Positions 32,255-41,063 of a DNA stretch of 44,563 nucleotides are shown in pieces (position 1 is the first letter of the stretch; each line of letters begins with the position of its first letter). The position numbers and the translations under genes were made by a program. Location of the stretch: NCBI RefSeq assembly GCF_009695775.1, contig NZ_VUNG01000033.1:1-44563 (forward strand), written 5' to 3'. The stretch comes from Hallella mizrahii. Lineage in GTDB: Bacteria; Bacteroidota; Bacteroidia; Bacteroidales; Bacteroidaceae. The notes beneath the pieces were generated by a model that saw only the letters and a program-made list of their open reading frames with translations, had not been told where the DNA came from and did no database searches.

Positions 32255-33367
32255 ATGGCTTTCACTAGTATAGTAATAGTTATTGTTGTGATTTATGTCT
32301 TTGGCTATGCGGGCATGATTATCTACGACCTCTTCCTCAAGAAGGAGCCTGTGGAGTTCATGCCCAAGCCCAAGGACGTAGAAATTGACATTTCCGACGA
32401 GGCTGGGCAGTTCAAGCCCATCACCGTTGGCAATGACGAGCCCAAGGCTCAGTCTGTCAAGAGCGAGATGCTGAAAGCCACAAGAAAGGCGGATGAAAAT
32501 GAAGACAACCATTCCATCACAGAAGAGGAAAAGAAGACCGTCGAGAATGCCAGCAAATCTCCTAATGGTGGAAGTGATATAAGGGAAAATATAGAAGTGT
32601 CCTTTGGGTCTTCTAACACAATTCCCTCTGAGACGAATTTTGGTGCAGCAGCCAAGGCTAACCCATCTGAGCGCAAGCCAACCGATGACATCGGGCCGCG
32701 TCCCACGGATGCCGAGACCCAAAAGCGCATACAAGAGCTAGTCCGCATCAAGCGGCAGGAGATATTGGCTGAGGAAATGACCGTCGCATCAGCTGCACAA
32801 GACGAGCAGAAACGTAAAGAGTACGAAACTCTAGGGGATACGGCGGAAGAAGAAAGAAGAAAAAATTCGGAAGACAGACAGCCCGAGGTACCGAAAGATA
32901 CCACAGAAGCCAAGTCATCAGACCCTAATGTCCGCATCGTCGAGCCTGAGCAACCTCATTCTTCACAAGTATCGAATACCGCAGGCAAAGAGCTTTCCAA
33001 AGGAAAAAATCCTTCAAAGTCAGATTCCCAAGAGAAGACTTCTGCAAAGACTTCACCTTCAAAGAAGCCAAGAACTCCCAAGCCACCCAAGCAGCCTGAG
33101 TTCCGCAGCGATGCCTACTTCGACATCTTAAAGGTTCAGATAGACGACTCCAAACAGCAGACAAAGCTGCAGGGAGCCCAAACAGCCGAGCAAGTCAGCA
33201 AGGAGGCTAAGCAAGTTTCTCTCGACGAAGCTCAGATGACACTCAGACAAATCAACAATTTATGGGAAAAGAAAGAATCAGAGCGCGTTCTCGATGAGGA
33301 CGAGCTCCAAGCGATAGAAAAATCTGAACGGTCGAACCGTGAGGCTCCGCCAGAATTCAATATTTAG
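32255..33367 (+). CDS. Membrane-anchored TraD-like protein
   Basis: A 370-residue protein. Residues 4-27 form one membrane segment (TSIVIVIVVIYVFGYAGMII). A long disordered, charged region covers about 40-290 (many Lys, Glu, Ser and Pro). The C-terminal part (SDAYFDILKVQIDDSKQQTK and EAQMTLRQINNLWEKK) is helical and probably forms a coiled coil. The anchor suggests a cytosolic tail held at the inner membrane. It precedes the pilin-like traE and is called TraD-like by position only. Confidence 0.75.
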   Translation: MAFTSIVIVIVVIYVFGYAGMIIYDLFLKKEPVEFMPKPKDVEIDISDEAGQFKPITVGNDEPKAQSVKSEMLKATRKADENEDNHSITEEEKKTVENASKSPNGGSDIRENIEVSFGSSNTIPSETNFGAAAKANPSERKPTDDIGPRPTDAETQKRIQELVRIKRQEILAEEMTVASAAQDEQKRKEYETLGDTAEEERRKNSEDRQPEVPKDTTEAKSSDPNVRIVEPEQPHSSQVSNTAGKELSKGKNPSKSDSQEKTSAKTSPSKKPRTPKPPKQPEFRSDAYFDILKVQIDDSKQQTKLQGAQTAEQVSKEAKQVSLDEAQMTLRQINNLWEKKESERVLDEDELQAIEKSERSNREAPPEFNI

Positions 33368-33554
33368 GGTTAGTTTCTCAAAAGATGAATACGTTTTAGA
33401 ATGTTATTTAGAGTGTTACTTTCCATTTAGTAAAGATTGATTGATAAGACAGCTTCCGGAAGAGGGCTGCGCCGTGAGGCAAGGGGATCAGACGGCCACG
33501 TGAGTGGCACTCACCCATCTTCCACCTTTCATGTGGTCTTTAAATTGTAACGTA
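33368..33554 (+). promoter_or_regulatory. Structured intergenic leader before traE
   Basis: A 187-nt gap inside the tra operon holding two perfect palindromes: CTTCCGGAAG at 33463-33472 and GTGAGTG-g-CACTCAC at 33500-33514. No exact promoter box pair was seen. It may be an RNA leader or processing site placed before the highly needed pilin-like gene. Confidence 0.45.
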
Positions 33555-33938
33555 ATGAAATATCTTAACAAACTTATGTTACAAACCATTTCAACCAAAA
33601 CCATCATGAACTCCTGCATGAGCGCATGTAAGAGAATCCCCGTGAAGCGTGTAGCCGCCTTCCTCGGAATGTTCCTTTTCTGTGCCGTCATGACCTTCGC
33701 CCAGAGCAAGGGCGCCGGCGGATTCCAGAAAGCCATCACCGAGGTGTCGAGCTACCAGACCCCCGTCAGTAACTTAATGAAGGCCATTGCAGCAGTCATC
33801 GCACTCGTCGGCGCATTCAGTATTTATTTCAAAATGCAGAATGGTGACCAGGACGTGAAAAAGGCTATCATGCTGACTATTGGCGGTTGTGTAGCTTTTC
33901 TTGCAATGAGCGAGGCTTTGCCTTTGTTCTTCAAGTAG
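33555..33938 (+). CDS. traE: TraE, DUF4134 pilin-like protein
   Basis: A 127-residue protein from the ATG at 33555 (MKYLNKLMLQTISTKTIMNS). An earlier in-frame start at 33504 would lie inside the palindrome at 33500-33514. The N-terminal part has a basic region and a signal-like segment (VAAFLGMFLFCAVMTFAQS), and two membrane segments follow (LMKAIAAVIALVGAFSIYF and AIMLTIGGCVAFLAMSEALP). The layout is that of VirB2-type pilins. It is followed by a strong hairpin before traF. Confidence 0.9.
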   Translation: MKYLNKLMLQTISTKTIMNSCMSACKRIPVKRVAAFLGMFLFCAVMTFAQSKGAGGFQKAITEVSSYQTPVSNLMKAIAAVIALVGAFSIYFKMQNGDQDVKKAIMLTIGGCVAFLAMSEALPLFFK

Positions 33939-33962
33939 TTACAAGCTACGGTTAAACAAGGA

Positions 33963-33992
33963 GTCCGACTTTCCGAATCTTCGGAGTCGGAC
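33963..33992 (+). terminator. Stable hairpin between traE and traF
   Basis: Arms GTCCGAC-TT-TCCGAA (33963-33977) and TTCGGA-GTCGGAC (33980-33992) pair over 13 positions with a 2-nt bulge. There is no T-run, and the operon continues on the same strand, so an mRNA-stabilising or attenuating role after the pilin gene is more likely than full termination. Confidence 0.65.
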
Positions 33993-34065
33993 ACCTTTTA
34001 ACTCTGAAATCTCTATCAAATACAATATATAATATAAAATAATATCGCAATAAAACTATAAGATA

Positions 34066-34353
34066 ATGGACATCAATTTCAACGGCATCCCTGTCTTCAA
34101 GGGACTCCAGAAGCCACTGGAGTTCATGGGCATCCGCGGCAGGTTCCTGACCTATGCCGCCGGAGCTATCGGCCTGAGCTTCCTCGGCTTCCTGCTGTTC
34201 TCCATACTCTTCGGCAAGCTTGTCGGCTTCATCGTCATGGTCTGCCTCGCCGCAGTAGGAATCATCTCCATCTACGTCAAGCAGCGCAGCGGACTGCACA
34301 GCAAGAAACGCCACCGCGGCATCTACTTCTTTTACAAAATGTACGAGCGGTAG
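34066..34353 (+). CDS. traF: TraF, DUF4133 VirB3-like protein
   Basis: A 95-residue inner-membrane protein with two membrane segments (YAAGAIGLSFLGFLLFSILF and KLVGFIVMVCLAAVGIISIY) and a basic C-terminal tail (KKRHRGIYFFYKMYER). The start reads DINFNGIPVFKGLQKPLEFM, typical of DUF4133. In Bacteroidetes CTns this gene always precedes traG and matches VirB3 in role, linking to the VirB4-type ATPase. Confidence 0.9.
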   Translation: MDINFNGIPVFKGLQKPLEFMGIRGRFLTYAAGAIGLSFLGFLLFSILFGKLVGFIVMVCLAAVGIISIYVKQRSGLHSKKRHRGIYFFYKMYER

Positions 34354-34424
34354 CCGCGAATAAAATAGATAAAAGAATACAGAAAATCGAAAACAAAAAT
34401 CAGTTACTACAAACATAACCTACC

Positions 34425-37379
34425 ATGGCAAACAAGAAAAAGCCGCTTGACGGCCTCTTCGCCCAGCTCCAGGACATCAAGGATGGCTCCGGCAAACTGC
34501 AGAATACTGTCCTCTTCTCGAAGAATGGCAATCCGTCCGTCATCATCGAGATAGAGAACCCCGTGCAACAGTATGCCACGGATGCCGTGCAGTACGTCGC
34601 CTTCACCGACGTGCTGAACAACATCGTCCAGACGCTCGGCGAGGGCTATGCCCTGCAGAAGCAGGACGTGCTGTGCCGCCAGAGCTACCACCACGACATC
34701 ACCGACGATATGGAGTTCCTCACCTGGAGCTACTTCCGCTACTTCAACGGCAGACCCTATACCGAGATCCGCACCTACCTTGTCATCACGCAGGAGACCG
34801 TCAAGTCCGCCTTCGTCAAATACGACCCCAAGACATGGCTCGACTTCCATACCAAGGTCAGCAAGGTCATGGACATCCTCAAGGAGCGTGGCATCTGGCA
34901 CCGCAAGCTCACCAAGGACGAGGTCAACGAGTACCTCCACCGCTTCATGGCCTTCCACTTCAAGGATGGTCCTTTTTCGATGCAGAGCTTCAAGGCCGGT
35001 GATGACTGCTTGAAGATGGGCGACAAGGTCGTAAAATCCTTCGACATCGTCGATGTGGACGAAATCGACCTGCCATCGCTGATAAAACCCTACCAGCCCG
35101 TGGCCGTCAACGGCTACGTCATCGCCACCGACCTGCTGGCCTTCCTCAGCGAGATACCTGACACCGACTGCGTCATCTACAACCAGGTCATCCAAATCCC
35201 CCAGCAAAGGAAACTGTTGAGAAAGCTCCAGTCCAAGGCCAAGCGCCACGGCTCCATGCCCGACCCCAGCAACAAAATTGCCAAGGCCGACATCGAGACC
35301 GTTCTCGACGTGCTCGCCCAGGACAGCAAACTGCTCGTCTACACCAACTTCAACCTTTTGGTGAGTTGCAAGGCCGATAAACTGACACCCGTGACCAGCT
35401 TCATCGAGACCAAACTCTACGAGTGCGGCATCTTTGCGTCAAAGTCGGCTTATAACCAGTTGGAGCTCTTCATGGACTCCTTCCCCGGCAACGCTTATTC
35501 GTTCAACCCCGATTACGACCTCTTCCTGACGCTCAACGACGCAGCCCTCTGCCTCTTCTTCAAGGAACATCTGAAACACAGCGAGGACACGCCGCTGAAG
35601 ACCTACTACACCGACCGCCAGGGTCTGCCCGTCTGCATCGACATCACCGGCAAGGAAGGCAGGTTGAAGATGACCGACAACGCCAATTTCTTTTGCATCG
35701 GCCCAAGCGGAAGCGGTAAGTCCTTCCACATGAACAGCGTCGTGCGCCAGCTCTTGGAGCAGAATACCGACGTAGTCATGGTTGATACGGGTGACAGCTA
35801 TGAGGGTATATGCCGCTATTTCAAAGGCACTTACATCACCTACTCGAAGGAAAAGCCCATCTCGATGAACCCGTTCAAGATCACGGACACCGAGTATGCG
35901 CAGAACTTCGGCGAGAAAAAGAACTTCCTTAAGTCGCTCATTTTCCTCATCTTCAAGGGCAGCGAGGCTCCCACGAAGATAGAGGACAAAATCATCAACC
36001 AGACCATTGTCGAGTACTACGAGTCGTACTTCACCCCGTTCAAGGAGTTCACCGACGCGGAGCGCGACCAACTCCGCAAGCGTCTGCTCCTTGAGGACAA
36101 GAAGAACGGCACCTACGAAAAGCACAGCAAAGAACTCGAAGAAAAATACAAACATACAGAGTATGACTATGAAACAGACATCCCCACTTCCGAAACATCC
36201 GAAGATCCATCTGCCTTTGGCGGACAGGATACTGAACACGATACTCTCCATACTGCTGATGGCAGTCGTGTGGCCGGTGATGGTCCTTTACATACTGCTG
36301 AGGAGAAGGAAGCCTACGCACGAATCCAGCGGAAGGTGAACAAACTCCACGACCTCATCAACGACAAGGCCGCCACCGATGGCGAGAAGGTTGCCGCCAA
36401 CCGCCAGCTCATGCGCCTGATGCCCCGACTCATCGAGGGCAACTATCTCGTCACCATCGAGCAGCGCATTGACCGTATGGAGAAGCAACGCCGGAAGATG
36501 CACGTTGACAACCTCAGCTTCAACAGCTACTACGAGTTTGCCATCGAGCGCATCCCGCAGATTATGAGAGAAAAGAGCATCACCTTCGACATCGACAACT
36601 TCGCCGCCATATTGGAGCAGTTCTATAAGGGCGGAGAGCTGGAGCACACGCTGAACAACGACGTGGATGCCAGTCTCTTTGACGAGAAGTTCATTGTCTT
36701 CGAGATTGACAAAATCAAGGACGACCCCGTGCTGTTCCCCATCGTCGTGCTCATCATCATGGACGTGTTCCTGCAGAAGATGCGCATCAAGAAAGGCCGC
36801 AAGGCACTCATCATCGAGGAGGCGTGGAAGGCCATCTCGTCACCGACCATGGCCGAGTACATCAAGTACCTCTATAAAACAGTGAGAAAGTTCCACGGCA
36901 TAGCAGGAGTAGTAACCCAAGAGTTGAATGACGTGATAGACTCACCTATTGTCAAGGAAGCCATCATCAACAACTCCGACGTGAAAATCCTCCTCGACCA
37001 GTCTAAGTTCAAGGACAGGTATGATGCCATTAGTGCCATCCTCGGACTGACACAGGTGCAGAAGCAGCAGATTTTCACCGTCAATGCCCTCAACAACCAC
37101 GAGGGCCGGAACTACTTCAAGGAGGTGTGGATATGCCGCGGCCAGTACTCCGATGTCTATGGCGTTGAGGAACCGCCCGAATGCTACTGGGCCTACACCA
37201 CGGAACGCGCCGAGAAGGAAGCTCTGAAAGTCTATGAGCGGCACTACGGAGACATCCAGACCGCCATCACGAAAATTGAGGAAGACCGCAAGAAGTTGGG
37301 TATAAAGAAGTATCTTGACTTCGCGGTCAAAGTGAACAAACAACAGAAAATCATGCCACTATGGGACAAATCAGACTAA
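34425..37379 (+). CDS. traG: TraG, VirB4-like conjugation ATPase
   Basis: Large ATPase that powers assembly of the transfer channel. The 984-residue protein carries an N-terminal DUF3875-like region (LDGLFAQLQDIKDGSGKLQN). Walker A is GPSGSGKSFHMNSVVR at about residues 426-441, and Walker B is KALIIEEAWKAI near 793. It is longer than the CTnDOT protein (about 830 residues, from memory), partly because of an insert at about 545-635 that is acidic and low in complexity (DTEHDTLHTADGSRVAGDGP). In this insert another frame could encode a small membrane protein. The next gene overlaps the end by 19 nt. Confidence 0.93.
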   Translation: MANKKKPLDGLFAQLQDIKDGSGKLQNTVLFSKNGNPSVIIEIENPVQQYATDAVQYVAFTDVLNNIVQTLGEGYALQKQDVLCRQSYHHDITDDMEFLTWSYFRYFNGRPYTEIRTYLVITQETVKSAFVKYDPKTWLDFHTKVSKVMDILKERGIWHRKLTKDEVNEYLHRFMAFHFKDGPFSMQSFKAGDDCLKMGDKVVKSFDIVDVDEIDLPSLIKPYQPVAVNGYVIATDLLAFLSEIPDTDCVIYNQVIQIPQQRKLLRKLQSKAKRHGSMPDPSNKIAKADIETVLDVLAQDSKLLVYTNFNLLVSCKADKLTPVTSFIETKLYECGIFASKSAYNQLELFMDSFPGNAYSFNPDYDLFLTLNDAALCLFFKEHLKHSEDTPLKTYYTDRQGLPVCIDITGKEGRLKMTDNANFFCIGPSGSGKSFHMNSVVRQLLEQNTDVVMVDTGDSYEGICRYFKGTYITYSKEKPISMNPFKITDTEYAQNFGEKKNFLKSLIFLIFKGSEAPTKIEDKIINQTIVEYYESYFTPFKEFTDAERDQLRKRLLLEDKKNGTYEKHSKELEEKYKHTEYDYETDIPTSETSEDPSAFGGQDTEHDTLHTADGSRVAGDGPLHTAEEKEAYARIQRKVNKLHDLINDKAATDGEKVAANRQLMRLMPRLIEGNYLVTIEQRIDRMEKQRRKMHVDNLSFNSYYEFAIERIPQIMREKSITFDIDNFAAILEQFYKGGELEHTLNNDVDASLFDEKFIVFEIDKIKDDPVLFPIVVLIIMDVFLQKMRIKKGRKALIIEEAWKAISSPTMAEYIKYLYKTVRKFHGIAGVVTQELNDVIDSPIVKEAIINNSDVKILLDQSKFKDRYDAISAILGLTQVQKQQIFTVNALNNHEGRNYFKEVWICRGQYSDVYGVEEPPECYWAYTTERAEKEALKVYERHYGDIQTAITKIEEDRKKLGIKKYLDFAVKVNKQQKIMPLWDKSD
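36163..36339 (+). CDS. Candidate embedded small membrane protein inside traG
   Basis: In the +1 frame relative to traG a frame from ATG 36163 encodes 58 residues: a basic N-terminal part (TMKQTSPLPKHPKIHLPLAD), one clear membrane segment (ILNTILSILLMAVVWPVMVL) and a positive tail (RRRKPTHESSGR). The traG frame here is a low-complexity acidic insert with codon use unlike the rest of traG. The sequence may therefore have been selected in this second frame, or descends from an inserted small gene. No strong ribosome site is seen. Speculative. Confidence 0.35.
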   Translation: MTMKQTSPLPKHPKIHLPLADRILNTILSILLMAVVWPVMVLYILLRRRKPTHESSGR

Positions 37380-38161
37380 ATACCAATAGGACGGACAACA
37401 GAAAGAAGAAATGCTGTACCTTGACGGCTGCCATGCTCCTTCTTGCCACCTCACAGGCCTTTGCCGGATGGCGTGTGGTCTATGACCCTTGGACGACCGG
37501 ACAGGTCAGTGCCAACACCACCGCCCAGAAGCTCATCGAGAACAAGCACAACGAGCGTCTTGACACCATCTCTGAAAAGCAAAAGAAAATTTTGCAGTAC
37601 ACCGCCACGATGGAGGGTATCAAGGAACTCTACCATCTGACGATGACCAATGTCCGCGGCTTCGGAGAGGAGTCTGCCTACTACAAGGAAATTTTTCTCC
37701 TAAGTGCCGACATCCTCTCCGGCATTCCTACGGTAACGAAGTACATCGCCTCGAACCCTGTGAAGAACTACGTCCTTTGCCTGAACGAGCTCGCCGACAT
37801 TGTCATTGAGACCGAAGGACTTATCCATGACTTCATCGACGTGGTGAACAACGGCAAGATAAAATTGCCCGACAATCCCATCATCCGCCAGAAGATACCC
37901 AACGGCGGCGGCCGCTACAACATGGGCCAGGGCGACGGCTATAACTTCATGGACCGCTACACCCGTCTGACGCTGGCCAACAAGATCTACTCCCGTCTGT
38001 TGGAGATGAAGTACAAGATGGACGTGATGGTGATGATGTGCCAGTTCGGCACCTGGGGCGAGGTGTTCTTTGCCATCGACCCTGAGAGCTGGGCTTCCGT
38101 CTATCAGGCAAGCAACATGGTGGACGGCATTATCAACGACTGGAATAACCTTGGAACATGA
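37361..38161 (+). CDS. Secreted TraI/VirB5-like protein
   Basis: A 266-residue protein with a signal peptide (basic NRKKK, then CTLTAAMLLLATSQAFA). The mature part starts GWRVVYDPWTTGQ, close to the start of DUF4141/TraI proteins (WVVTDPGN), and is helical. It ends with VFFAIDPESWASVYQASNMV. The gene overlaps traG by 19 nt and the next gene by 4. By place and topology it would be the VirB5-like tip or channel component. The C-terminal motif recurs in the protein at 20295-21005. Confidence 0.75.
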   Translation: MGQIRLNTNRTDNRKKKCCTLTAAMLLLATSQAFAGWRVVYDPWTTGQVSANTTAQKLIENKHNERLDTISEKQKKILQYTATMEGIKELYHLTMTNVRGFGEESAYYKEIFLLSADILSGIPTVTKYIASNPVKNYVLCLNELADIVIETEGLIHDFIDVVNNGKIKLPDNPIIRQKIPNGGGRYNMGQGDGYNFMDRYTRLTLANKIYSRLLEMKYKMDVMVMMCQFGTWGEVFFAIDPESWASVYQASNMVDGIINDWNNLGT

Positions 38162-38850
38162 AAGCAATGAAGTACCATACCACCATAATCTGCATGCTGG
38201 CCGTTGCCTACCTCTACCCCTCGAAAGCCCATGCCTTCGACTACCCCAACGACCAGCCGACCATCGAGGCACTCATCTCGCTGCACAAGCTCATCAAAAA
38301 AGAAGAGGAAAAGGCACTGGAGAAGGTGACGGCAAGCTATGGCGAGCAGAGCCTTGTGACCAAGGGTGCGACGAAGTTCAACGACGTGCGAATGACCTTG
38401 AACTCCAAGCTCAACAACGCCTACAGCTACGTCATCCTCGGTACGGCGCTGGCATCGACGGGCACCGACCTCTACAGGCTTATCGACACCTATGCCAAGT
38501 TCACGAAGAACACGGCCAAGTACGCCTTCAAGAAGCCAGCCGTGGCATGGTACTATACCGAGGCCAACTTCGCCTGTGCAAGAGAAATCAAGAACATCAA
38601 GCAGATGTACGCGACCCTCACCGCCAGCGGCCTTAACGTGATGCGTGCCAGTATGGACGAGAAACTTGAGCTCGTCAATACCCTCCACAGCTACATCTCC
38701 AATATGCTCGGCATCATCGACTCCGCCAATCTCTGGTGCAGCATCGTTGTCATGGGCGGCTTCCACTACGACTACATCTGGGATATCCTCAACAGCGATG
38801 TGAAAGATGAGATAGCCACAAAGGTCATTGACAAGTGGTACGGAGCATAA
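38158..38850 (+). CDS. Secreted protein of unknown function in the tra operon
   Basis: A 230-residue protein with a signal peptide (KYHTTIICMLAVAYLYPSKA, cut after AHA). The mature part is helical (LIKKEEEKALEKVTASYGEQ) with hydrophobic stretches such as SYVILGTALASTGTDLYRLI, so it may be membrane-associated. No family recognised. It overlaps the preceding gene by 4 nt (ATGA) and lies between TraG and TraJ, where extra secreted genes are not part of the CTnDOT order. Confidence 0.75.
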   Translation: MKAMKYHTTIICMLAVAYLYPSKAHAFDYPNDQPTIEALISLHKLIKKEEEKALEKVTASYGEQSLVTKGATKFNDVRMTLNSKLNNAYSYVILGTALASTGTDLYRLIDTYAKFTKNTAKYAFKKPAVAWYYTEANFACAREIKNIKQMYATLTASGLNVMRASMDEKLELVNTLHSYISNMLGIIDSANLWCSIVVMGGFHYDYIWDILNSDVKDEIATKVIDKWYGA

Positions 38851-38924
38851 TCGCTTCGAAACAACAAACCAACAACCAATTCAATATCAATGTAAAACGA
38901 GTAAATAATCAAAACGACAATATC

Positions 38925-39617
38925 ATGAGACACATACTTTCTTCCCTAATTGTTTGTTTAGCTCTCGCTTTCCCCGTCGGGGAAGGCGTGAGCGCTTATG
39001 CCCAGAAGATCGTCCACGACAAGCAGAAGGAAAAGCAGTGGCGGAGCATGGAGACCGGTCCCTGGGACTTCGCCCCCGACTGGTACTACTACTTCCTCCA
39101 CAAGAAATACTCCGGTGCCGAGACCTACTGGAAGTGGTCGGGCTTCAAGTCCGGCTACCGTGTCCGCTTCAAGGAGCACAAGTCTAACGTCAAGACCGTC
39201 ATGCCCCGCCGTGTGGCGCAGGAGGAGACGCAGAAGGAGAAAATCAAGAAAGTCGAGGAAGAACGTGAAAAAGTCAAGGAGATGCACGACGAGGAAGTGA
39301 TCCGTGCCGCCGACCGCAACGTCGACCTTGTCTATCACTCCTTCAAGGACGACTTTACCCGAATGCAGAAGTCCATCACCGAGGGGCTCACTTACTGCCT
39401 GACGAAGAGCAAGGGCAAGATGGCCCCACAGGTCAGCGAGCTCCAGCGTCAGAACGACATGATCTGCCAGTCCATCGCCTACACCCACAAGCAGGGCATT
39501 GGCAATGAGCTTGAAAACTCCAAACGGCAGGAAGCCTACATAGAGTACAAGAAGCAGATGGAACAGATTGTCTCCCGTGTGGCACACCTCGTCGGAATGG
39601 CACAGCAATACTACTGA
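38925..39617 (+). CDS. Secreted coiled-coil protein in the tra operon
   Basis: A 230-residue protein from the ATG at 38925 (MRHILSSLIVCLALAFPVGE), which begins a signal peptide cut near AYAQ. The frame is open back to 38835, where it overlaps the upstream gene, but that start would hide the signal peptide. The mature part has WDFAPDWYYYFLHKKYSGAE, then a coiled-coil region (EKIKKVEEEREKVKEMHDEE) and a C-terminal helical region. Family not recognised for certain; a DUF5045-like relation is possible. Confidence 0.75.
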   Translation: MRHILSSLIVCLALAFPVGEGVSAYAQKIVHDKQKEKQWRSMETGPWDFAPDWYYYFLHKKYSGAETYWKWSGFKSGYRVRFKEHKSNVKTVMPRRVAQEETQKEKIKKVEEEREKVKEMHDEEVIRAADRNVDLVYHSFKDDFTRMQKSITEGLTYCLTKSKGKMAPQVSELQRQNDMICQSIAYTHKQGIGNELENSKRQEAYIEYKKQMEQIVSRVAHLVGMAQQYY

Positions 39618-39631
39618 AGCCTCACCCCCGA

Positions 39632-39652
39632 CCCCTCTCCCATAGAGAGGGG
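39632..39652 (+). repeat. Hairpin CCCCTCTC / GAGAGGGG
   Basis: Perfect 8-bp arms (39632-39639 and 39645-39652) with a 5-nt loop, preceded by CCTCACCCCCGA. This type of short GC-rich palindrome occurs as a dispersed repeat in many bacterial genomes. It lies in the 114-bp gap between the coiled-coil gene and traJ. Confidence 0.65.
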
Positions 39653-39731
39653 AGTAATTACCTGCAAGAAACGTTTAGATTGTGATTAAGAAAAATTCTA
39701 TAATTCTCAAATTCTTGAATACCACAACATC

Positions 39732-41063
39732 ATGATAGACCTACAATTATCCTCAATGTTCATCAACCAGCTGCTGACGATGGGCCTCCCTGCCATCGAC
39801 GACAGTCTGATGCGACTGCTGACGGCCATGGAGACTTTCCCCAAGTCCGCCATTCTCGGCAATGCCGTCAGCTTTGCCAAGATGCTCGGCTTGTTGCTTG
39901 CCCTTTGTATGGGCTCCTACGAGTGCTGGATGATGATGCTCGGCCGTCGCGGCATGGACGTGATGAAGCTCGCCCGTATCATCGGCCTCTCCCTATGTAT
40001 CACCTACAGCAGCTATATCTGCGAGTCGCTCAAGATGCCCGGCAAGGGACTGGAGGATGTGACCCGACAGATGGCACAGAGCAAGAACAAGGAAGTGGCT
40101 GCACTGGAGCTCAAGGTCGCCCAAAAGCAGGACGACTACCTCAAACGCCTCCGGCAGGTGCAGGACAGCATCGAGACCGCCAAGCAGGTGCAGGCCATCG
40201 GCGAGGACGCACACTGGTGGGACAAATTAATCTACAACATGGAGAACCTCGGCTCCACTATCAACAACTACGCCCAGCGTGCCGCCGTGGCCGCCGAGAC
40301 CAAGGTCAGCGAGTGGATCAATGACGTGATACGGTTCGTTGGCGAGCTCATCTTCCAGATGTCCTACTACGGCATGCTCGTCGCCCAGCGCATCTTCATG
40401 ACCATCCTCGCCACCTTTGCGCCCATCATGTTCGCCCTCAGCATCGTACCGCCCTGGAGCAACGCCTGGGCCCAGTGGATGGGCAAGTACCTGTCGCTTT
40501 CCCTATGGGGATTTGTCGTGTACTTTTGCCTATACTACATCGACTTCATCCTGATGTACAACCTCATGGAGGACATCAAGGCCTACGACACCCTCCTGCG
40601 AGGAACAGTCAACTCATGGCAGCAGATAGGCGCATTGGGCTTGCAGGGCATCGGCTCCAACTGTATGTATGCCATGGGCATGCTCGTGGGTGCTTATGTT
40701 CTCCGCTTCGTGCCCGAAGTAGCCTCATGGCTCATCCCCGGCGGTATCAGTTCCAGCGCAGGAACGGCTTCCGGCAGCATGGCACAGACCCTCGTCTTCG
40801 GCGGTGCAAGCTATGCGATGGGTGCGGCGACCACGACGGCAGCGGCAGGAGCGGCAGTAGCCACCGGCACAGCCTCCATTATCGGCGCGGCACAGCAGTC
40901 GCACAGCGATGGTGGCAGCGGCTTCAACCAGACTGCCCGTACCATCATGGCACAGACCGGACTTGGAGCCTCCTACAGCCGTGGCGCGGACTCAGCACGC
41001 AGTATAAATAATGTGGGCAAGTCCGACTCCAACTACAAGCCCGGAGGAGCGGAAGGGAGTTAG
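39732..41063 (+). CDS. traJ: TraJ, VirB6-like inner-membrane protein
   Basis: A 443-residue multi-spanning membrane protein. Hydrophobic segments include FAKMLGLLLALCMGSYECWM, IIGLSLCITYSSYI, MSYYGMLVAQRIFMTILATF and SLSLWGFVVYFCLYYIDFIL. A coiled coil (LELKVAQKQDDYLKRLRQVQ) lies between them, and an Ala/Gly/Thr-rich segment near 360-390 (AAATTTAAAGAAVATG). Topology matches VirB6-type proteins that form the channel base. Its last codons overlap a long inverted repeat. Confidence 0.88.
   Translation: MIDLQLSSMFINQLLTMGLPAIDDSLMRLLTAMETFPKSAILGNAVSFAKMLGLLLALCMGSYECWMMMLGRRGMDVMKLARIIGLSLCITYSSYICESLKMPGKGLEDVTRQMAQSKNKEVAALELKVAQKQDDYLKRLRQVQDSIETAKQVQAIGEDAHWWDKLIYNMENLGSTINNYAQRAAVAAETKVSEWINDVIRFVGELIFQMSYYGMLVAQRIFMTILATFAPIMFALSIVPPWSNAWAQWMGKYLSLSLWGFVVYFCLYYIDFILMYNLMEDIKAYDTLLRGTVNSWQQIGALGLQGIGSNCMYAMGMLVGAYVLRFVPEVASWLIPGGISSSAGTASGSMAQTLVFGGASYAMGAATTTAAAGAAVATGTASIIGAAQQSHSDGGSGFNQTARTIMAQTGLGASYSRGADSARSINNVGKSDSNYKPGGAEGS

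Noticed and set aside
34407..35249. 280-codon minus-strand frame opposite the start of traG
   Set aside because: Antisense shadow; traG N-terminal domain is clear on the other strand.
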